A stretch of DNA of 61,065 bases from Clostridia bacterium. GTDB lineage: Bacteria > Bacillota > Clostridia > Christensenellales > DTU072. The stretch is from assembly GCA_016297005.1 (NCBI GenBank), contig JAEDHK010000009.1:1-61065 (forward strand), written 5' to 3'. The position numbers and the translations under genes were made by a program. Numbering within the stretch: position 1 is the stretch's first letter; each line of letters opens with the position of its first letter. Positions 49,188-59,300 of the stretch are shown here, piece after piece. Under the pieces are notes generated by a model. The model saw only the letters and a program-made list of their open reading frames with translations, was not told where the DNA came from and made no database searches.

Positions 49188-50402
49188 TTATTTCCCCGCG
49201 ACCATCGCTTGCACCTTAATGGGCAAACCGAAGAGGTTGATGAAGCCGGTAGCGTCGGCCTGGTTATAATCGCTTTCGCCAAAAGTGGCGATCTCTTCGC
49301 TATAAAGCGAATAGGGGCTGGTAACGCCGGCGTTGATCACGTTACCCTTGTAGAGTTTGAGTTTTACTTTGCCGGTTACTTTCTCTTGCGTTTTGTCGAC
49401 AAACGCGGACAAAGCCTCGCGCAAGGGGGTAAACCATTGACCATTGTAGACCAATTCTCCAAAAGTAATGGACAACTTTTGTTTTTCGTGCATGGTCAGC
49501 TTATCGAGAGTGATGCTTTCGAGTATGCTATGCGCCTTGTAGAGAATGGTGCCGCCGGGGGTTTCGTACACGCCGCGGCTCTTCATGCCGACGAGACGGT
49601 TTTCTACGATGTCGAGCAGTCCGATACCGTTTTGTCCGCCGAGCTTATTCAGTTCAAGAATGATATTCTTGGCGCTCATCTTTTTGCCGTCGAGAGCAAC
49701 GGGCGTGCCCTGCTCAAATTCGATTTCCACGTAAGTCGGCTTGTCGGGAGCGTCGATGGGAGATACGCCCATTTCCAAAAAGCCTTTCTTTTCATACTGC
49801 GGTTCGTTGGCCGGATCTTCCAGATCCATACCCTCGTGAGAGAGGTGCCACAGGTTCTTATCCTTGCTGTAATTGGTCTCACGATTAATTTTCAGCGGAA
49901 TATTATGCGCTTCGGCATAATCGATTTCTTCGTCGCGGGATTTGATGTTCCACTCACGCCAGGGTGCGATGATGGGCATATTGGGAGCGAAAGCCTTGAT
50001 AGCGAGTTCAAAACGCACCTGATCGTTACCTTTGCCGGTGCAGCCGTGGCAGATAGCGTCGGCCTTTTCTTTGATGGCGATATCGCACAGAGCCTTAGCT
50101 ATGCACGGACGAGCGTGGCTGGTGCCAAGAAGGTACTCTTCGTACAAAGCGCCCGCCTTCATGGTAGGAATGATGTAGTTATCTACATAGTCGTCCGTCA
50201 GATCAAGAACGTAAAGCTTGGAGGCGCCGGTCTTGATGGCCTTTTCTTCCAATCCCTCCAGTTCGTCCGCTTGTCCGACGTTTCCGGAGACGGCAACGAC
50301 TTCGCAGTTGTTATAATTTTCTTTCAACCAAGGGATGATAATCGAGGTATCCAATCCGCCGGAATAGGCGAGAACGACTTTTTTTATATCTTCTTTCTTC
50401 AT
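49188..50402 (-). CDS. argG: Argininosuccinate synthase
   Basis: 404 residues. It joins citrulline and aspartate with ATP. The PP-loop motif AYSGGLDTS lies at the N-terminus, and GCTGKGNDQVRFE is typical. It is first in argG-argH. The promoter is consensus, and A/T palindromes with TGAATA/TATTCA half-sites lie just upstream, consistent with ArgR control. The rest of the arginine pathway is not in the window. Confidence 0.97.
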   Translation of the reverse strand: MKKEDIKKVVLAYSGGLDTSIIIPWLKENYNNCEVVAVSGNVGQADELEGLEEKAIKTGASKLYVLDLTDDYVDNYIIPTMKAGALYEEYLLGTSHARPCIAKALCDIAIKEKADAICHGCTGKGNDQVRFELAIKAFAPNMPIIAPWREWNIKSRDEEIDYAEAHNIPLKINRETNYSKDKNLWHLSHEGMDLEDPANEPQYEKKGFLEMGVSPIDAPDKPTYVEIEFEQGTPVALDGKKMSAKNIILELNKLGGQNGIGLLDIVENRLVGMKSRGVYETPGGTILYKAHSILESITLDKLTMHEKQKLSITFGELVYNGQWFTPLREALSAFVDKTQEKVTGKVKLKLYKGNVINAGVTSPYSLYSEEIATFGESDYNQADATGFINLFGLPIKVQAMVAGK

Positions 50403-50439
50403 AAAGCAAAAACTCCTTTCTTTTTCCGATTTTTTCTAC

Positions 50440-50468
50440 ATTATATCCCCGACAAGTATAAATGTCAA
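50440..50468 (-). promoter_or_regulatory. Consensus promoter of argGH
   Basis: Minus-strand TTGACA, 17 bases, TATAAT, with the transcript starting about 30 bases before the argG ATG. Confidence 0.88.
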
Positions 50469-50504
50469 TTTTTGTGAATAAATTTTTATTAATATTCATA
50501 AATT

Positions 50505-50543
50505 TAGCAAATATTGCTATTTTATTCATATTTTTATGAATAA
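50505..50543. promoter_or_regulatory. Possible ArgR-type operator: two AT-rich palindromes
   Basis: TAGCAA-ATA-TTGCTA (50505-50519) is followed directly by TTATTCATA-TTTT-TATGAATAA (50522-50543). Another GTGAATAAA and ATTCATAAA lie nearer the promoter. The TGAATA/TATTCA half-sites resemble ARG-box halves, but their spacing is not the classical 18-base box. The site lies between argG and the divergent RF-like gene and could control either. Confidence 0.45.
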
Positions 50544-50564
50544 TTTTAATTTTTTAAAAGCATG

Positions 50565-50593
50565 TTCCCAAAGAAAGGGAAATATGATACAAT
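50565..50593 (+). promoter_or_regulatory. Possible leaderless promoter of the RF-like operon
   Basis: TTCCCA, 17 bases, TACAAT, then eight bases to the ATG at 50602. The -35 box is weak. No Shine-Dalgarno sequence is visible before the ATG. Confidence 0.45.
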
Positions 50594-50601
50594 AAAAGAC
50601 G

Positions 50602-51552
50602 ATGGAAGAAACGAAAAAGCTGCTTCAACAGACGGAAAAAATCGAAGAACAAAACGCTGCCCTGGAAAGAATGATCGCCGCCCCGGAGATCATCGCCGAC
50701 AACAGATATTGGAGAAAATTGGTCGCCGAGCAAGAGTCTATCTCCGGGATCGTCGCCTTGCGGAAGCGTCTTGTTACGCTCGAAAAAGACATAAGCGGCT
50801 GTCGCCTGCAACTTGCCGACGAAAAAAACGAAGAAATGAAAAAACTTTTGACGGAAGAGCTGATCGCTCTGTCCGAAGAAGAGCGGGGCGTCTGTCAAAA
50901 ACTGAATCGCCTGCTCGCTATAAAAGACGGAGACGAAAAAGCCGTCCTCGAACTTATCCCCAACGGCAATAAAGCGTCCGATTATTGCAAGACCCTTTGC
51001 GCCTGTCTCGCGGCGCACGCCTCCTTACGAGAATTGACCGTTCAAGAAAAGGGTCAGAAAAGCTCCACCTTATTATACATCGCGGGCGCGGGCGCGTATG
51101 CGTTCGCGCAGGAAGAAACGGGCGTACATAAATTTATTCTCGGCGAAACGGCTTATACGGTCACGGCGACGGCTCTGCCGCCGCGCGGCGATAATGCCGT
51201 TCAACTTTCGGAAAAAGACTTACGGATCGATCTGTTCCATTCCGGCGGGGCGGGCGGACAAAACGTCAACAAGGTGGAGACGGCCATTCGTATAACGCAC
51301 CTGCCTTCCGGCGTCGTCGTTACCTGCCAGGACGAGCGCAGCCAATTAATGAACAAACGGCGAGCCATGGAAACGCTGAAAAAAAAGCTCGCCCATTTGC
51401 AGGAGAAGGCGCAAAACGAGGCCGAAGACGCTTTGCGCAAAAAGGCGGCAGCCGCCGTCGTTTGCACCTATTACATGAATACGAACACAGTAACAAGGTC
51501 CGACGGAAAATACGACCTTAACGAGTATCTGCAAGGAAGGAAAAAACAATGA
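50602..51552 (+). CDS. Class I release-factor paralogue lacking the stop-codon recognition loop
   Basis: 316 residues, shorter than RF1/RF2 (about 355-370). It keeps an N-terminal helical domain and the peptidyl-hydrolysis domain with GGQ at 218-220 (HSGGAGGQNVNKVETAIRI, then GVVVTCQDERSQLMNKRRAM). Where RF1 has PxT and RF2 has SPF, this protein runs directly from ETGVHKFILGE to TAYTVTATALPP, so the recognition loop is missing. The usual C-terminal YNFPQxRVTDHR region is also replaced by a short tail. It is unlikely to read stop codons. It may act in ribosome rescue or repair of a damaged tRNA/ribosome complex, as the distant PrfH does, but PrfH lacks this N-terminal domain. Its stop overlaps the GH110 start (ATGA). 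Confidence 0.82.
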   Translation: MEETKKLLQQTEKIEEQNAALERMIAAPEIIADNRYWRKLVAEQESISGIVALRKRLVTLEKDISGCRLQLADEKNEEMKKLLTEELIALSEEERGVCQKLNRLLAIKDGDEKAVLELIPNGNKASDYCKTLCACLAAHASLRELTVQEKGQKSSTLLYIAGAGAYAFAQEETGVHKFILGETAYTVTATALPPRGDNAVQLSEKDLRIDLFHSGGAGGQNVNKVETAIRITHLPSGVVVTCQDERSQLMNKRRAMETLKKKLAHLQEKAQNEAEDALRKKAAAAVVCTYYMNTNTVTRSDGKYDLNEYLQGRKKQ

Positions 51553-53195
51553 TCATTGAAGCCAAAGACTACGGGATCCTCCCCGGAAAAGAAATCGGAA
51601 AAGCCCTAAACGATCTTCTCGCCTCCCTTTCGGGAAACGACGAAGACAAAGAGATCGTCCTGGAAAAAGGAGATTATTATATCGATACGGAAAATTGCCC
51701 GGTAAGATACTTACACGTGACCAACACGATGGGCGAAAAAGAATACGACCCCGGCGAAGAAAAATGGCGGCATACGATCGGTATTCTTTTTGAAAGGATC
51801 AAAAATCTGACCTTCTCCGGCGGAGGGTCCACCGTCTTTATCGACGGTATTGCCGATAACGTCGTTTTCGATAGTTGTGAAAACGTACGTCTCCGCGATC
51901 TGGAAATACGCGTTATCCGCCCCAATGCCCACCGTCTCGTCACTCGTTTCCGGAGTCTGACAAAACTTGTTCTGGACGTTGACAGCGACCAACTGACCGA
52001 AGAGGAGGGCGAATTGTATTTTGTCGGAAAAGGCTATAAGCATCCGCTGAAATTCCGCGCCGAACAAAGCTATTTCAATTCATCCCTCCCCGAACACCCC
52101 TCTTACTTTACGCGTATCCGTCATCCCCTCTTCATGAAAAAGGGCATACGCTACGATCGGGAAACGAACACAATTACCGCAAGAGGCTTTTTCCCGAAAA
52201 GATTCTACTCCAAAGGAAGAGATTATTATATTTACGATAACCGCCGCAGAAACGTAGGTGTTTTCGCTCAGAAGTGCAAAAATCTGTGTATCGAAAACTA
52301 CGTTCAGCGTTTTTCTTATTCGCTTGCCCTCGTCTGCCAGGACTGTGAAGGACTGACTTTCGATAGGCTGAACATGTCCCCGGTCGATATCGGGACGTAT
52401 GGTTTCGCTTCGATAGCCGACTTCTTGCACCTGTGCTGTTGCCGTGGACAAATCACCGTTCGCAACAGTTACTTCTCTTCTTCCGGCGACGACGTACTCA
52501 ACGTACACGGTATCCACTTCATGGTAACAGGCGTGTCCGGCAACGAAATTACCGTAAAGTTCTGTCACCCGGAAGCCTACGGCTTTAATATCTTTCACGC
52601 CGGCGATAAGATTGCCTTTGTCGATCGGAATTCGCTTCTGGAACAAACGTCTGCGTCTGTCGTTTCTTCGGAAATGCTTGATCTGTATACCATAAGACTA
52701 ACTTTGGATACCAATATAAGCTTAAGCATGATAGACAAGGTCATCGAAAACGTATCGGCCTGTCCGGACGTGCTCTTCGAGAAAAACCGCTTTGAAAGAA
52801 TTTCTACACGCGGTCTCCTGCTTACTACCCGCGGAAAGGTCGTCATCCGCGACAACGATTTTATTTTTACCAAAATGTGGGCAATCGAGATCGCCGACGA
52901 CGCGCGCGACTGGTACGAAAGCGGTCCTCTTACCGACCTGACGATCGAAAACAACCGCTTTATCGAATGCGGACAAGAGTTCGTACACATCTTCCCGCAC
53001 AATCTCATTCACAAAGGATACGTCCACAATAATATTCTCATTCGCAACAACGAGTTCCATCTGAAACGTCTTTCCTGCTATATCGTTCGCTCTGCCGGCA
53101 ACGTACGAATGATCGGAAATACCTATATAAAGCCGAAATTATATTGCTTCATGATGGTCAAACTCAATTCCGACGTACGGGAAAAGGACTTTTAA
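51549..53195 (+). CDS. GH110-like alpha-1,3-galactosidase (beta-helix)
   Basis: 548 residues with no signal peptide. A right-handed parallel beta-helix is suggested by repeated NNxFxxC/NxxF turns (FEKNRFERIS, IRDNDFIF, IENNRFIECG). The strip YGFASIADFLHL and SSSGDDVLNVHG (D314, D315, H320), then KFCHPEAYGFNIFHAGDKI, fit GH110, whose characterised members remove alpha-1,3-linked galactose (blood-group B or linear alpha-Gal) by inversion. The alternative is another pectate-lyase-like beta-helix family. AAGGAAGG precedes the ATG. Its place between an RF paralogue and UPF0173 is odd. Together with GH27 (20099) and GH2 (56312) it suggests turnover of galactose-capped glycans in the cytoplasm. Confidence 0.82.
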   Translation: MIIEAKDYGILPGKEIGKALNDLLASLSGNDEDKEIVLEKGDYYIDTENCPVRYLHVTNTMGEKEYDPGEEKWRHTIGILFERIKNLTFSGGGSTVFIDGIADNVVFDSCENVRLRDLEIRVIRPNAHRLVTRFRSLTKLVLDVDSDQLTEEEGELYFVGKGYKHPLKFRAEQSYFNSSLPEHPSYFTRIRHPLFMKKGIRYDRETNTITARGFFPKRFYSKGRDYYIYDNRRRNVGVFAQKCKNLCIENYVQRFSYSLALVCQDCEGLTFDRLNMSPVDIGTYGFASIADFLHLCCCRGQITVRNSYFSSSGDDVLNVHGIHFMVTGVSGNEITVKFCHPEAYGFNIFHAGDKIAFVDRNSLLEQTSASVVSSEMLDLYTIRLTLDTNISLSMIDKVIENVSACPDVLFEKNRFERISTRGLLLTTRGKVVIRDNDFIFTKMWAIEIADDARDWYESGPLTDLTIENNRFIECGQEFVHIFPHNLIHKGYVHNNILIRNNEFHLKRLSCYIVRSAGNVRMIGNTYIKPKLYCFMMVKLNSDVREKDF

Positions 53196-53211
53196 TAAAA
53201 GGAGAACGCTT

Positions 53212-53883
53212 ATGAAAATCACATATTTATGCCATGCTTCTTTCCTGATCGAGTACGAAAATAAAACAATCCTGTTCGATCCTTTCTTTACCGACGAAAG
53301 AGCGGTAATAAAAAAATATCCGCAAGTCAGGAATCCGGATTATATCTTAGCCGGGCATGGGCACGACGATCATATCGGCTCCGCCTTTTCCGTCGCAGGA
53401 GAGAACACGACGGCAATCGGCATTGTAGAGCTCTGTTCCCTCTTCGCCGAAAAGGGAATCAAGACTATCGGAATGAACTTCGGCGGGACGTTACGCCTTG
53501 CGCCCGACATCGCCGTGACGCTGGTCCGAGCCGACCATTCCAGCAGTTATAACGGCATTTATACCGGAGAACCTGCGGGATTCGTGGTAGAACTCGGCAA
53601 AGACAAAATCTATTTCAGCAGCGATACCGCCGTTTTTTCGGACATGGAACTGATAAACAAGTTCTACCACCCGAATATCGGCATCCTATGCGTCGGCGGA
53701 CGCTTTACCGCAGACATGCAAGCGATGGCCTACGCCTGCAATAACTATTTCGATTTCGAGACCGTCATTCCTATGCACTATAACACCTTTCCGCCCATTA
53801 CCGTGGACATAAATTCTTTCCCGGGCATGGTCAAAAAGGGAAAAGTTGTTTTACTGAAACCTTTGGATCAGATCACGTTATAA
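53212..53883 (+). CDS. UPF0173-type metal-dependent hydrolase
   Basis: 223 residues of metallo-beta-lactamase fold. Metal ligands: HASFL at the N-terminus, HGHDDH (HxHxDH), HSS, SSDTAVF and a late PMHYNTFPPI. This fits the UPF0173/UlaG-like family, cytoplasmic, with unknown physiological substrate (UlaG itself is a lactonase for ascorbate 6-phosphate). AAAGGAG lies nine bases before the ATG, 16 bases after the GH110 gene, so it is the last gene of that operon. Confidence 0.9.
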   Translation: MKITYLCHASFLIEYENKTILFDPFFTDERAVIKKYPQVRNPDYILAGHGHDDHIGSAFSVAGENTTAIGIVELCSLFAEKGIKTIGMNFGGTLRLAPDIAVTLVRADHSSSYNGIYTGEPAGFVVELGKDKIYFSSDTAVFSDMELINKFYHPNIGILCVGGRFTADMQAMAYACNNYFDFETVIPMHYNTFPPITVDINSFPGMVKKGKVVLLKPLDQITL

Positions 53884-53910
53884 ACGAAATATCTATTGCT
53901 TAAAAAGAAA

Positions 53911-53961
53911 AGCGCGCCGATCGTTGGGTACGTCCCACGTTTTCGACGCGCTGTTTTGTTG
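53911..53961. terminator. Shared terminator between UPF0173 and the metallophosphoesterase
   Basis: Outer arms AGCGCG/CGCGCT with an inner TGGG-TACG-TCCCA stem. On the minus strand TTTTCTTTTT follows; on the plus strand GTTTTGTT. It serves two convergent genes. Confidence 0.75.
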
Positions 53962-53973
53962 ACTTTCTTCCGA

Positions 53974-56073
53974 TCAGTTCAGTATTCCCTCTCCAACCTT
54001 ATCGAATACAAGATCTTTCAACAAGGTAAAGAGGTGTATTTGCATAACCGGCGCCCCGTCTTTGCTTCCGACGGTAAGTAAAGAATCGAACGGAACCCCA
54101 AGGATGGTCTTGGTTTCTTTATCGTATAATCCTTTGTTTTCGAGAAGGCCAAGTCCAATGGTATCAATAAACGTTTTTACGGTGCTTACCAATGTCTCCG
54201 GCGACAAGCCGCTCAGGTCAATATAGTCTTCTATCAACGGATTAAGCACAGTAGCTATATTGAAGATGAGATTATCGCACAGGAGATCGATAACGCCGTC
54301 GTTAAAGAGCTTATTCAAGAAGTTCCCGCTGATAGCCGACTCCACAATATTCGGGTTGATGGCATGGAGCTTCGTAAAAAGCTCCGACTGAGCAAGGATG
54401 TCAAAGATCGAACAAATGCTGTAACGCAGGATCTGCCCTTCTGCACTGTCATAAGTTATCGGACCGCCGTCGTTCTCATAGTCGTATTTATAGAATTTAC
54501 CCAATACCTGAATAAAGAACTGGAATACGCCCTTGTCACGGTATCTTTCGGACGCCGGCAGACTGACACCGTACTTTTCGCATATAGCCTCGACAGAATT
54601 TTTCCCTGCCGTCTTATAAACCGGCATTTCCATAAAGGCCTTATACAGATCGTTATAGATATACGACGCAAGGTCGTCAAGTTGTTCCTGATGCGTGCCG
54701 TCGGCGTCGACTTCGAGCATATCGAATAATTTATAGAACAGATGATATTGTCCACCGTCGTTGATCCTGTTCTCGAAGTTCGTCATCAGGTTATTATAGA
54801 TGAACGGATCAAGCGCGTACTTTTGCAGATCGGTCGTGATGGCTGTCCTGATCGTCTGATCGTTCAGGTAAGACGGCAAGTACTCCTCCTTGACGCTGCT
54901 TAAATAATCGTTGCGGATAGATACTTTACCGTCGTTGCCAAAGCTCAGATAACGCATCGGCAGGGGATAATTTGATAAGCAACCCGTCTCCACGTCATTG
55001 ACCGTCGTTTCAAAAAAAGTGCTGGTATAACTCGTTTCGTGTTGCGTATGCAAATGTCCGGTAAAAACGTATTCTACGTTGTACTCGGCAAAGAGAGAAA
55101 GCAATTCTCTCGCCATATTCATACGGTTATCAATGCCGTCCGTCAACAAACCGACTACGTCGCCCATCTGGTTGTTGATGGGGAAGTGAGACATCACAAT
55201 GGGCTTTTTGCCCGCTTCTTTCGCCGCGTTGAGTTGCGTTTCCGTCCACTTAAAGAGTCGATCGGTCATCACAGGGTAGCCGGTGCCTTTAATCTCCGTC
55301 TTATGATCTTCGCCATAATACGTCATGTAATATGTTTTTTCGTTTTCGTCTTCATAGTAGTTGGCAGCGTCAATAGAGATCAAACGGAAGTTACTGCCCG
55401 GCAAGTCCTGCACGTAACTCATCGTACCGACCTCGTCGTATTCGTATTCCGTAATTTCTCCCTTCTTCGTAATCGTAACGTGCACCGGCTCATCCAGCCT
55501 ATCGAGCGCAACCGCATTATCGTATCCGTAATTGTGGTAGATCGTCATAAATTCTTCAGGAGAGACGCCGGGAACACGTACGGAACAGCTACCGTCGGAA
55601 AAGGTTTCATAAATCGTCAGCCCCTGCGCATTGGCTTGTTCCACCGTCATGTATTTTTTCGGAGTTTTATTGATATCGTGGTTGCCGCACATCGCATAAA
55701 CGGATATACCCGCCGCTTCCAGACGCGCGCATTGACTCGCCACCATCTCGTGTCCGGCCTTAGACCCGTTTTCGGTCAGGTCGCCCGGGATTAAAACAGC
55801 GTCGACTTCTTGTTCGATCAACTTATCGACCGCCGTTTTCAGAATAGCCTCCGAAATAAACAGCATCTTTTGTCCGACGGCGTTAAAATCTAAAAAGGAC
55901 TCATAATCGTCGTCTCCGACGTCGCTCGCCGCAACGATCTGCGGATCCGATATAATACCGATCACGTAATCGTTCTTGTTATCCTTCTTCTTATCGCACC
56001 CCACGCACGAGATCGCCGCGCATACGATCAAGAAAACCAAAAGAAAGGATATAATAACTTTCGTCTTCTTCAT
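53974..56073 (-). CDS. Calcineurin-like metallophosphoesterase lipoprotein
   Basis: 699 residues. The hydrophobic signal segment ends in ISCVGCDKKKD, so lipidation at one of the two cysteines is likely and the enzyme faces outward. The two-metal motifs are complete: ISDPQI, PGDLTENG, GNHDIN, MSHFPIN and GHLHTQH. After the catalytic domain (to about 400) comes a helical region of 300 residues without recognised domain. Substrates could be phosphomonoesters, nucleotides or cell-wall polymers; the sequence does not say. AAGGAG precedes the ATG. Confidence 0.9.
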   Translation of the reverse strand: MKKTKVIISFLLVFLIVCAAISCVGCDKKKDNKNDYVIGIISDPQIVAASDVGDDDYESFLDFNAVGQKMLFISEAILKTAVDKLIEQEVDAVLIPGDLTENGSKAGHEMVASQCARLEAAGISVYAMCGNHDINKTPKKYMTVEQANAQGLTIYETFSDGSCSVRVPGVSPEEFMTIYHNYGYDNAVALDRLDEPVHVTITKKGEITEYEYDEVGTMSYVQDLPGSNFRLISIDAANYYEDENEKTYYMTYYGEDHKTEIKGTGYPVMTDRLFKWTETQLNAAKEAGKKPIVMSHFPINNQMGDVVGLLTDGIDNRMNMARELLSLFAEYNVEYVFTGHLHTQHETSYTSTFFETTVNDVETGCLSNYPLPMRYLSFGNDGKVSIRNDYLSSVKEEYLPSYLNDQTIRTAITTDLQKYALDPFIYNNLMTNFENRINDGGQYHLFYKLFDMLEVDADGTHQEQLDDLASYIYNDLYKAFMEMPVYKTAGKNSVEAICEKYGVSLPASERYRDKGVFQFFIQVLGKFYKYDYENDGGPITYDSAEGQILRYSICSIFDILAQSELFTKLHAINPNIVESAISGNFLNKLFNDGVIDLLCDNLIFNIATVLNPLIEDYIDLSGLSPETLVSTVKTFIDTIGLGLLENKGLYDKETKTILGVPFDSLLTVGSKDGAPVMQIHLFTLLKDLVFDKVGEGILN

Positions 56074-56112
56074 ACTTGTCTCCTTAACTTGTCCAAAAGG
56101 AAGATTTTTTTT

Positions 56113-56141
56113 AGTATATCATACTATAAATATTTTTTCAA
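56113..56141 (-). promoter_or_regulatory. Promoter of the metallophosphoesterase gene
   Basis: Minus-strand TTGAAA, 17 bases, TATACT, about 40 bases upstream of the ATG. Confidence 0.65.
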
Positions 56142-56289
56142 GGTACAATCAAAATTATGATCGCGCCTCAAAATCTGTCTCTTCCGCTCTCTTATAAACG
56201 GATTTCTCCTTATTAAAGTCCGCTTTGCTTTTCAGCCCCGAAATCGCCTCCCGGCTGTCCGGTTGAGGTCTATCTTCGGGTTTTCTTTT

Positions 56290-56309
56290 CGGAAAGAACG
56301 TTCTTTCCG
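56290..56309. terminator. Perfect 20-base palindrome after lacZ
   Basis: CGGAAAGAACGTTCTTTCCG lies two bases beyond the lacZ stop, without a U-run in the minus direction. It could be a 3' hairpin (with no loop it would need to open at its centre) or a protein-binding site. Between it and 56142 I see no gene; a 126-codon minus frame at 56155-56535 is a shadow of lacZ. Confidence 0.45.
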
Positions 56310-56311
56310 GA

Positions 56312-59300
56312 TTATTTCTTTTTCGGAAAAACGGGAGAAATAACAAAGGAGTAGCGCAAAGTCTTTCCGCTCGGAATAAGATATTTCTTTTCCGGCGGCG
56401 GACCGCAGCTGTTACTACCGATACCGCCCAAAAGCCCGTCGATATTGACGTAAGTCGCGTCGAGGTCACGATAGTCGGTAATATGTTTCCACTGTTCGAG
56501 ATCATTATCGGAATAATGGTTAAGATTGAACGCAAAAGCCTTTTTATCGGCGACGAACATAATTCCGTACTCGCCGTCGGTTACTTCCGCCCATCTTACG
56601 TCGCACCTCTCCCCGCTCTGTTGCGGAACAATCATTTTCGTGCCGAAGTCGCCTTCTCTTTCGTAAATACCGATTTTCGTATGCTCTTTCATATCGGGGT
56701 AGTTTTCCTGATCTCCCCGACCATAGTAGCGGACTTTATCGAAAGCGGAGCCAAGCTCAAACGTCTTCCCTACCCGCGGCGCAAAGGGCGGTCTGCATAA
56801 AAAAGCGCAGGACGTATCGACCGAAACGACTCCGTCGGCATAAAGCAGGTATTCGTCCGTTATCCTGGCAATCGGAAGCAACCCGTGACGGAGAAAATAT
56901 CTGAATTTCAGACGAAAGGCGTTTTCTTCTTCGGTCGCCTTAGCAAAAGAATGGGTAACTTTATAAACGCCGAGACCCGCTAACTTCCAAAAGGCCTTGA
57001 TATACATGTCGTTATCGACGGGCGCGCGGTATACCTCGGCATAGACCGAGCGTTTATGACGGTTTTTCGGTTCTCCGTTCAAGATCTCCTTTCCGCAAAC
57101 CGAATAGGACGTCATTGTCGCGCGTCGAAGATCAAACGTGATTTTCGTTCCGTTTTCAAAACGGGCGCTCAACGTCCCGCCCTTCTTCTCCACGGCGATC
57201 CTGCCCCTGCTTCGGGTAACTTCGGGGATGACTTCGTTCAGAACGACTTGTTCTTCGGCAATTTGCCGTCCCGTCTCCTTTTCAACGTATTTTATATTTA
57301 AAAACGCGTCTTTGTCCGTCGGATAATCAAAAGTAACGACGGTCTTTTCGTTCGGAGCAAGCGTAATCGGGAGCACTTTTTTCTCTCCCTCTTCGCCGCA
57401 AACGGAAAGCGCGGTCGTAATTTCGAGATAGTCGGACGAACGGAAGCGATTGACGTTATAAAACTCGACTTTTCCATTTCCCAGATGCTGCGCCCGGACG
57501 GGACGATAGGCCGCTTTCATCAGAAAGGCGGACGTATAGGGCTTGCGGTCGGGACGGAATAGGCCGTCGACGCAAAAACACCCGTCGTGAACGTATTCGC
57601 CGTGGTCGCCGCCGTAGGTAAAATTGCCGTTTTCCTTATGATATACGGAATGATCCGCCCATTCCCAAATGCAGCCGCCGAGATAAATATCGTCCGACAA
57701 AAACAACTCTATATAGTCGGCGAGCGCGCCGGGGCCGAGCCCCATAGCGTGACAGTATTCGCAAAGATAATAAGGCTTGTTGCGCCGTTTGTCTTTTCCG
57801 CGGCGCGCGGCTCTTTTTTTCATATCTTCGATACCGGTATACATTTCGGACACGACGTCGAATCCGATTATATGTTCCCGACAGGCGGCCTCGTAATGAA
57901 CGGGGATATCCGTCACGGTTTTCAGATAGTCGTAACAATACTGCTGACAGAATATCCCGCCGGACTCGTTACCCAACGACCACATCGTTACCGAACAACG
58001 GTTACGATCTCGGAAAAACATTCTTTTCACGCGGTCAAGATAGTGTTCTTTCCATTTCGGATCCTTACTGAGTCTCCCTACGTCGCCGCAGGCATAAGCT
58101 CCGTGCGTCTCTATATCCGCTTCGTCGATTACGTACAGACCGTATTTATCACACAGCCGGACGAACACGGGGTCGGGTGGGTAGTGGGAGGTTCGGACGG
58201 CGTTGACATTATATTCTTTCATCAACCCGATATCCTTTTCGAGTTCCTCCATGCTCATCACATAGCCGTTTTCGGGATGGGTATCATGATGATTGACGCC
58301 GAAAAGTTTTATCTTCTTTCCGTTAAAAAAGAAAACGTCGTCTTTTATTTCAATACTCCTGAATCCAACCTCGTCGGTCAAATACTCTCTGCCGTTCAGT
58401 CCGATGACAATGGTATATAAATAAGGAATTTCGGCGCTCCATTCCCGAACCGAAAGCCCTTTCAATAAAAAAATGACCTTGCCGTTTTCGCATTTTTTCT
58501 TATAGGTTTTTCCGGCAAAAACGAGTTCCGCTTCTCCGCCGTTTTCGTTACTGATCGAGACGGTAACGGTCATGTCGTATTTATTTTCTCCGCAATATTC
58601 GGTTTTGATCTCATAATCGCCGATGTGCTCTTTTTCGGTGCCGTATAGCAGGACGTCTCGGAAGATGCCGTTATTCCGGAACATATCCTGCGCTTCCAGG
58701 TACGATCCCGTCGAAAACCTGCGAACGACGGCAACAAGCTCGTTTTCGCCCTCCGTCAGAAATTCGTCAAGCAAAAATTCGGCCGTATTGTGCGCCCCTT
58801 CCGAATATCCGACGAAAGAGCCGTTGACGTATAAGTCAAGGCACGCCGCCACGCCGAGAAAGGCGATTGTGTACGTTTTGCTTTTATCGCCGATAAAAAA
58901 CTTTTTTCGGTAAACGCCGACGGAATTGTATTGTCCTCTCGCGTCGATCTTCTCCGCTCTGTTATAACTTTTTTTATACCGTCCCATCTCTTCGTCTTCG
59001 GGAATGCGCGGCGGATCGAACGAAAACGGATAAGCAATGTTGACGTACATCGGATCAAGATAGCCGGTATACTGCCAAACCGACGGAACGCTGATCTTAT
59101 CGAACGGCAGTTTATCAGTGTCGAATTCTTCTTCAAGCGTCTTCGGGTCTTTGTAAAAGCGAAAATCCCACTCTCCCGAAAGACAGGCAACCAGATCGGA
59201 ACGATACCTTGCCGTCGTTACTTCGGCGGCAAGCGCTTTCTCCTTTTCCGAAAAGGGAATAAAGTAGGATCGCGGAGGAAGTTTATTCTTTTCAAACGTT

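Noticed and set aside
48993..50477. Plus-strand 494-codon frame opposite argG
   Set aside because: argG is beyond doubt, and the opposite frame has no ribosome binding site or known domain.
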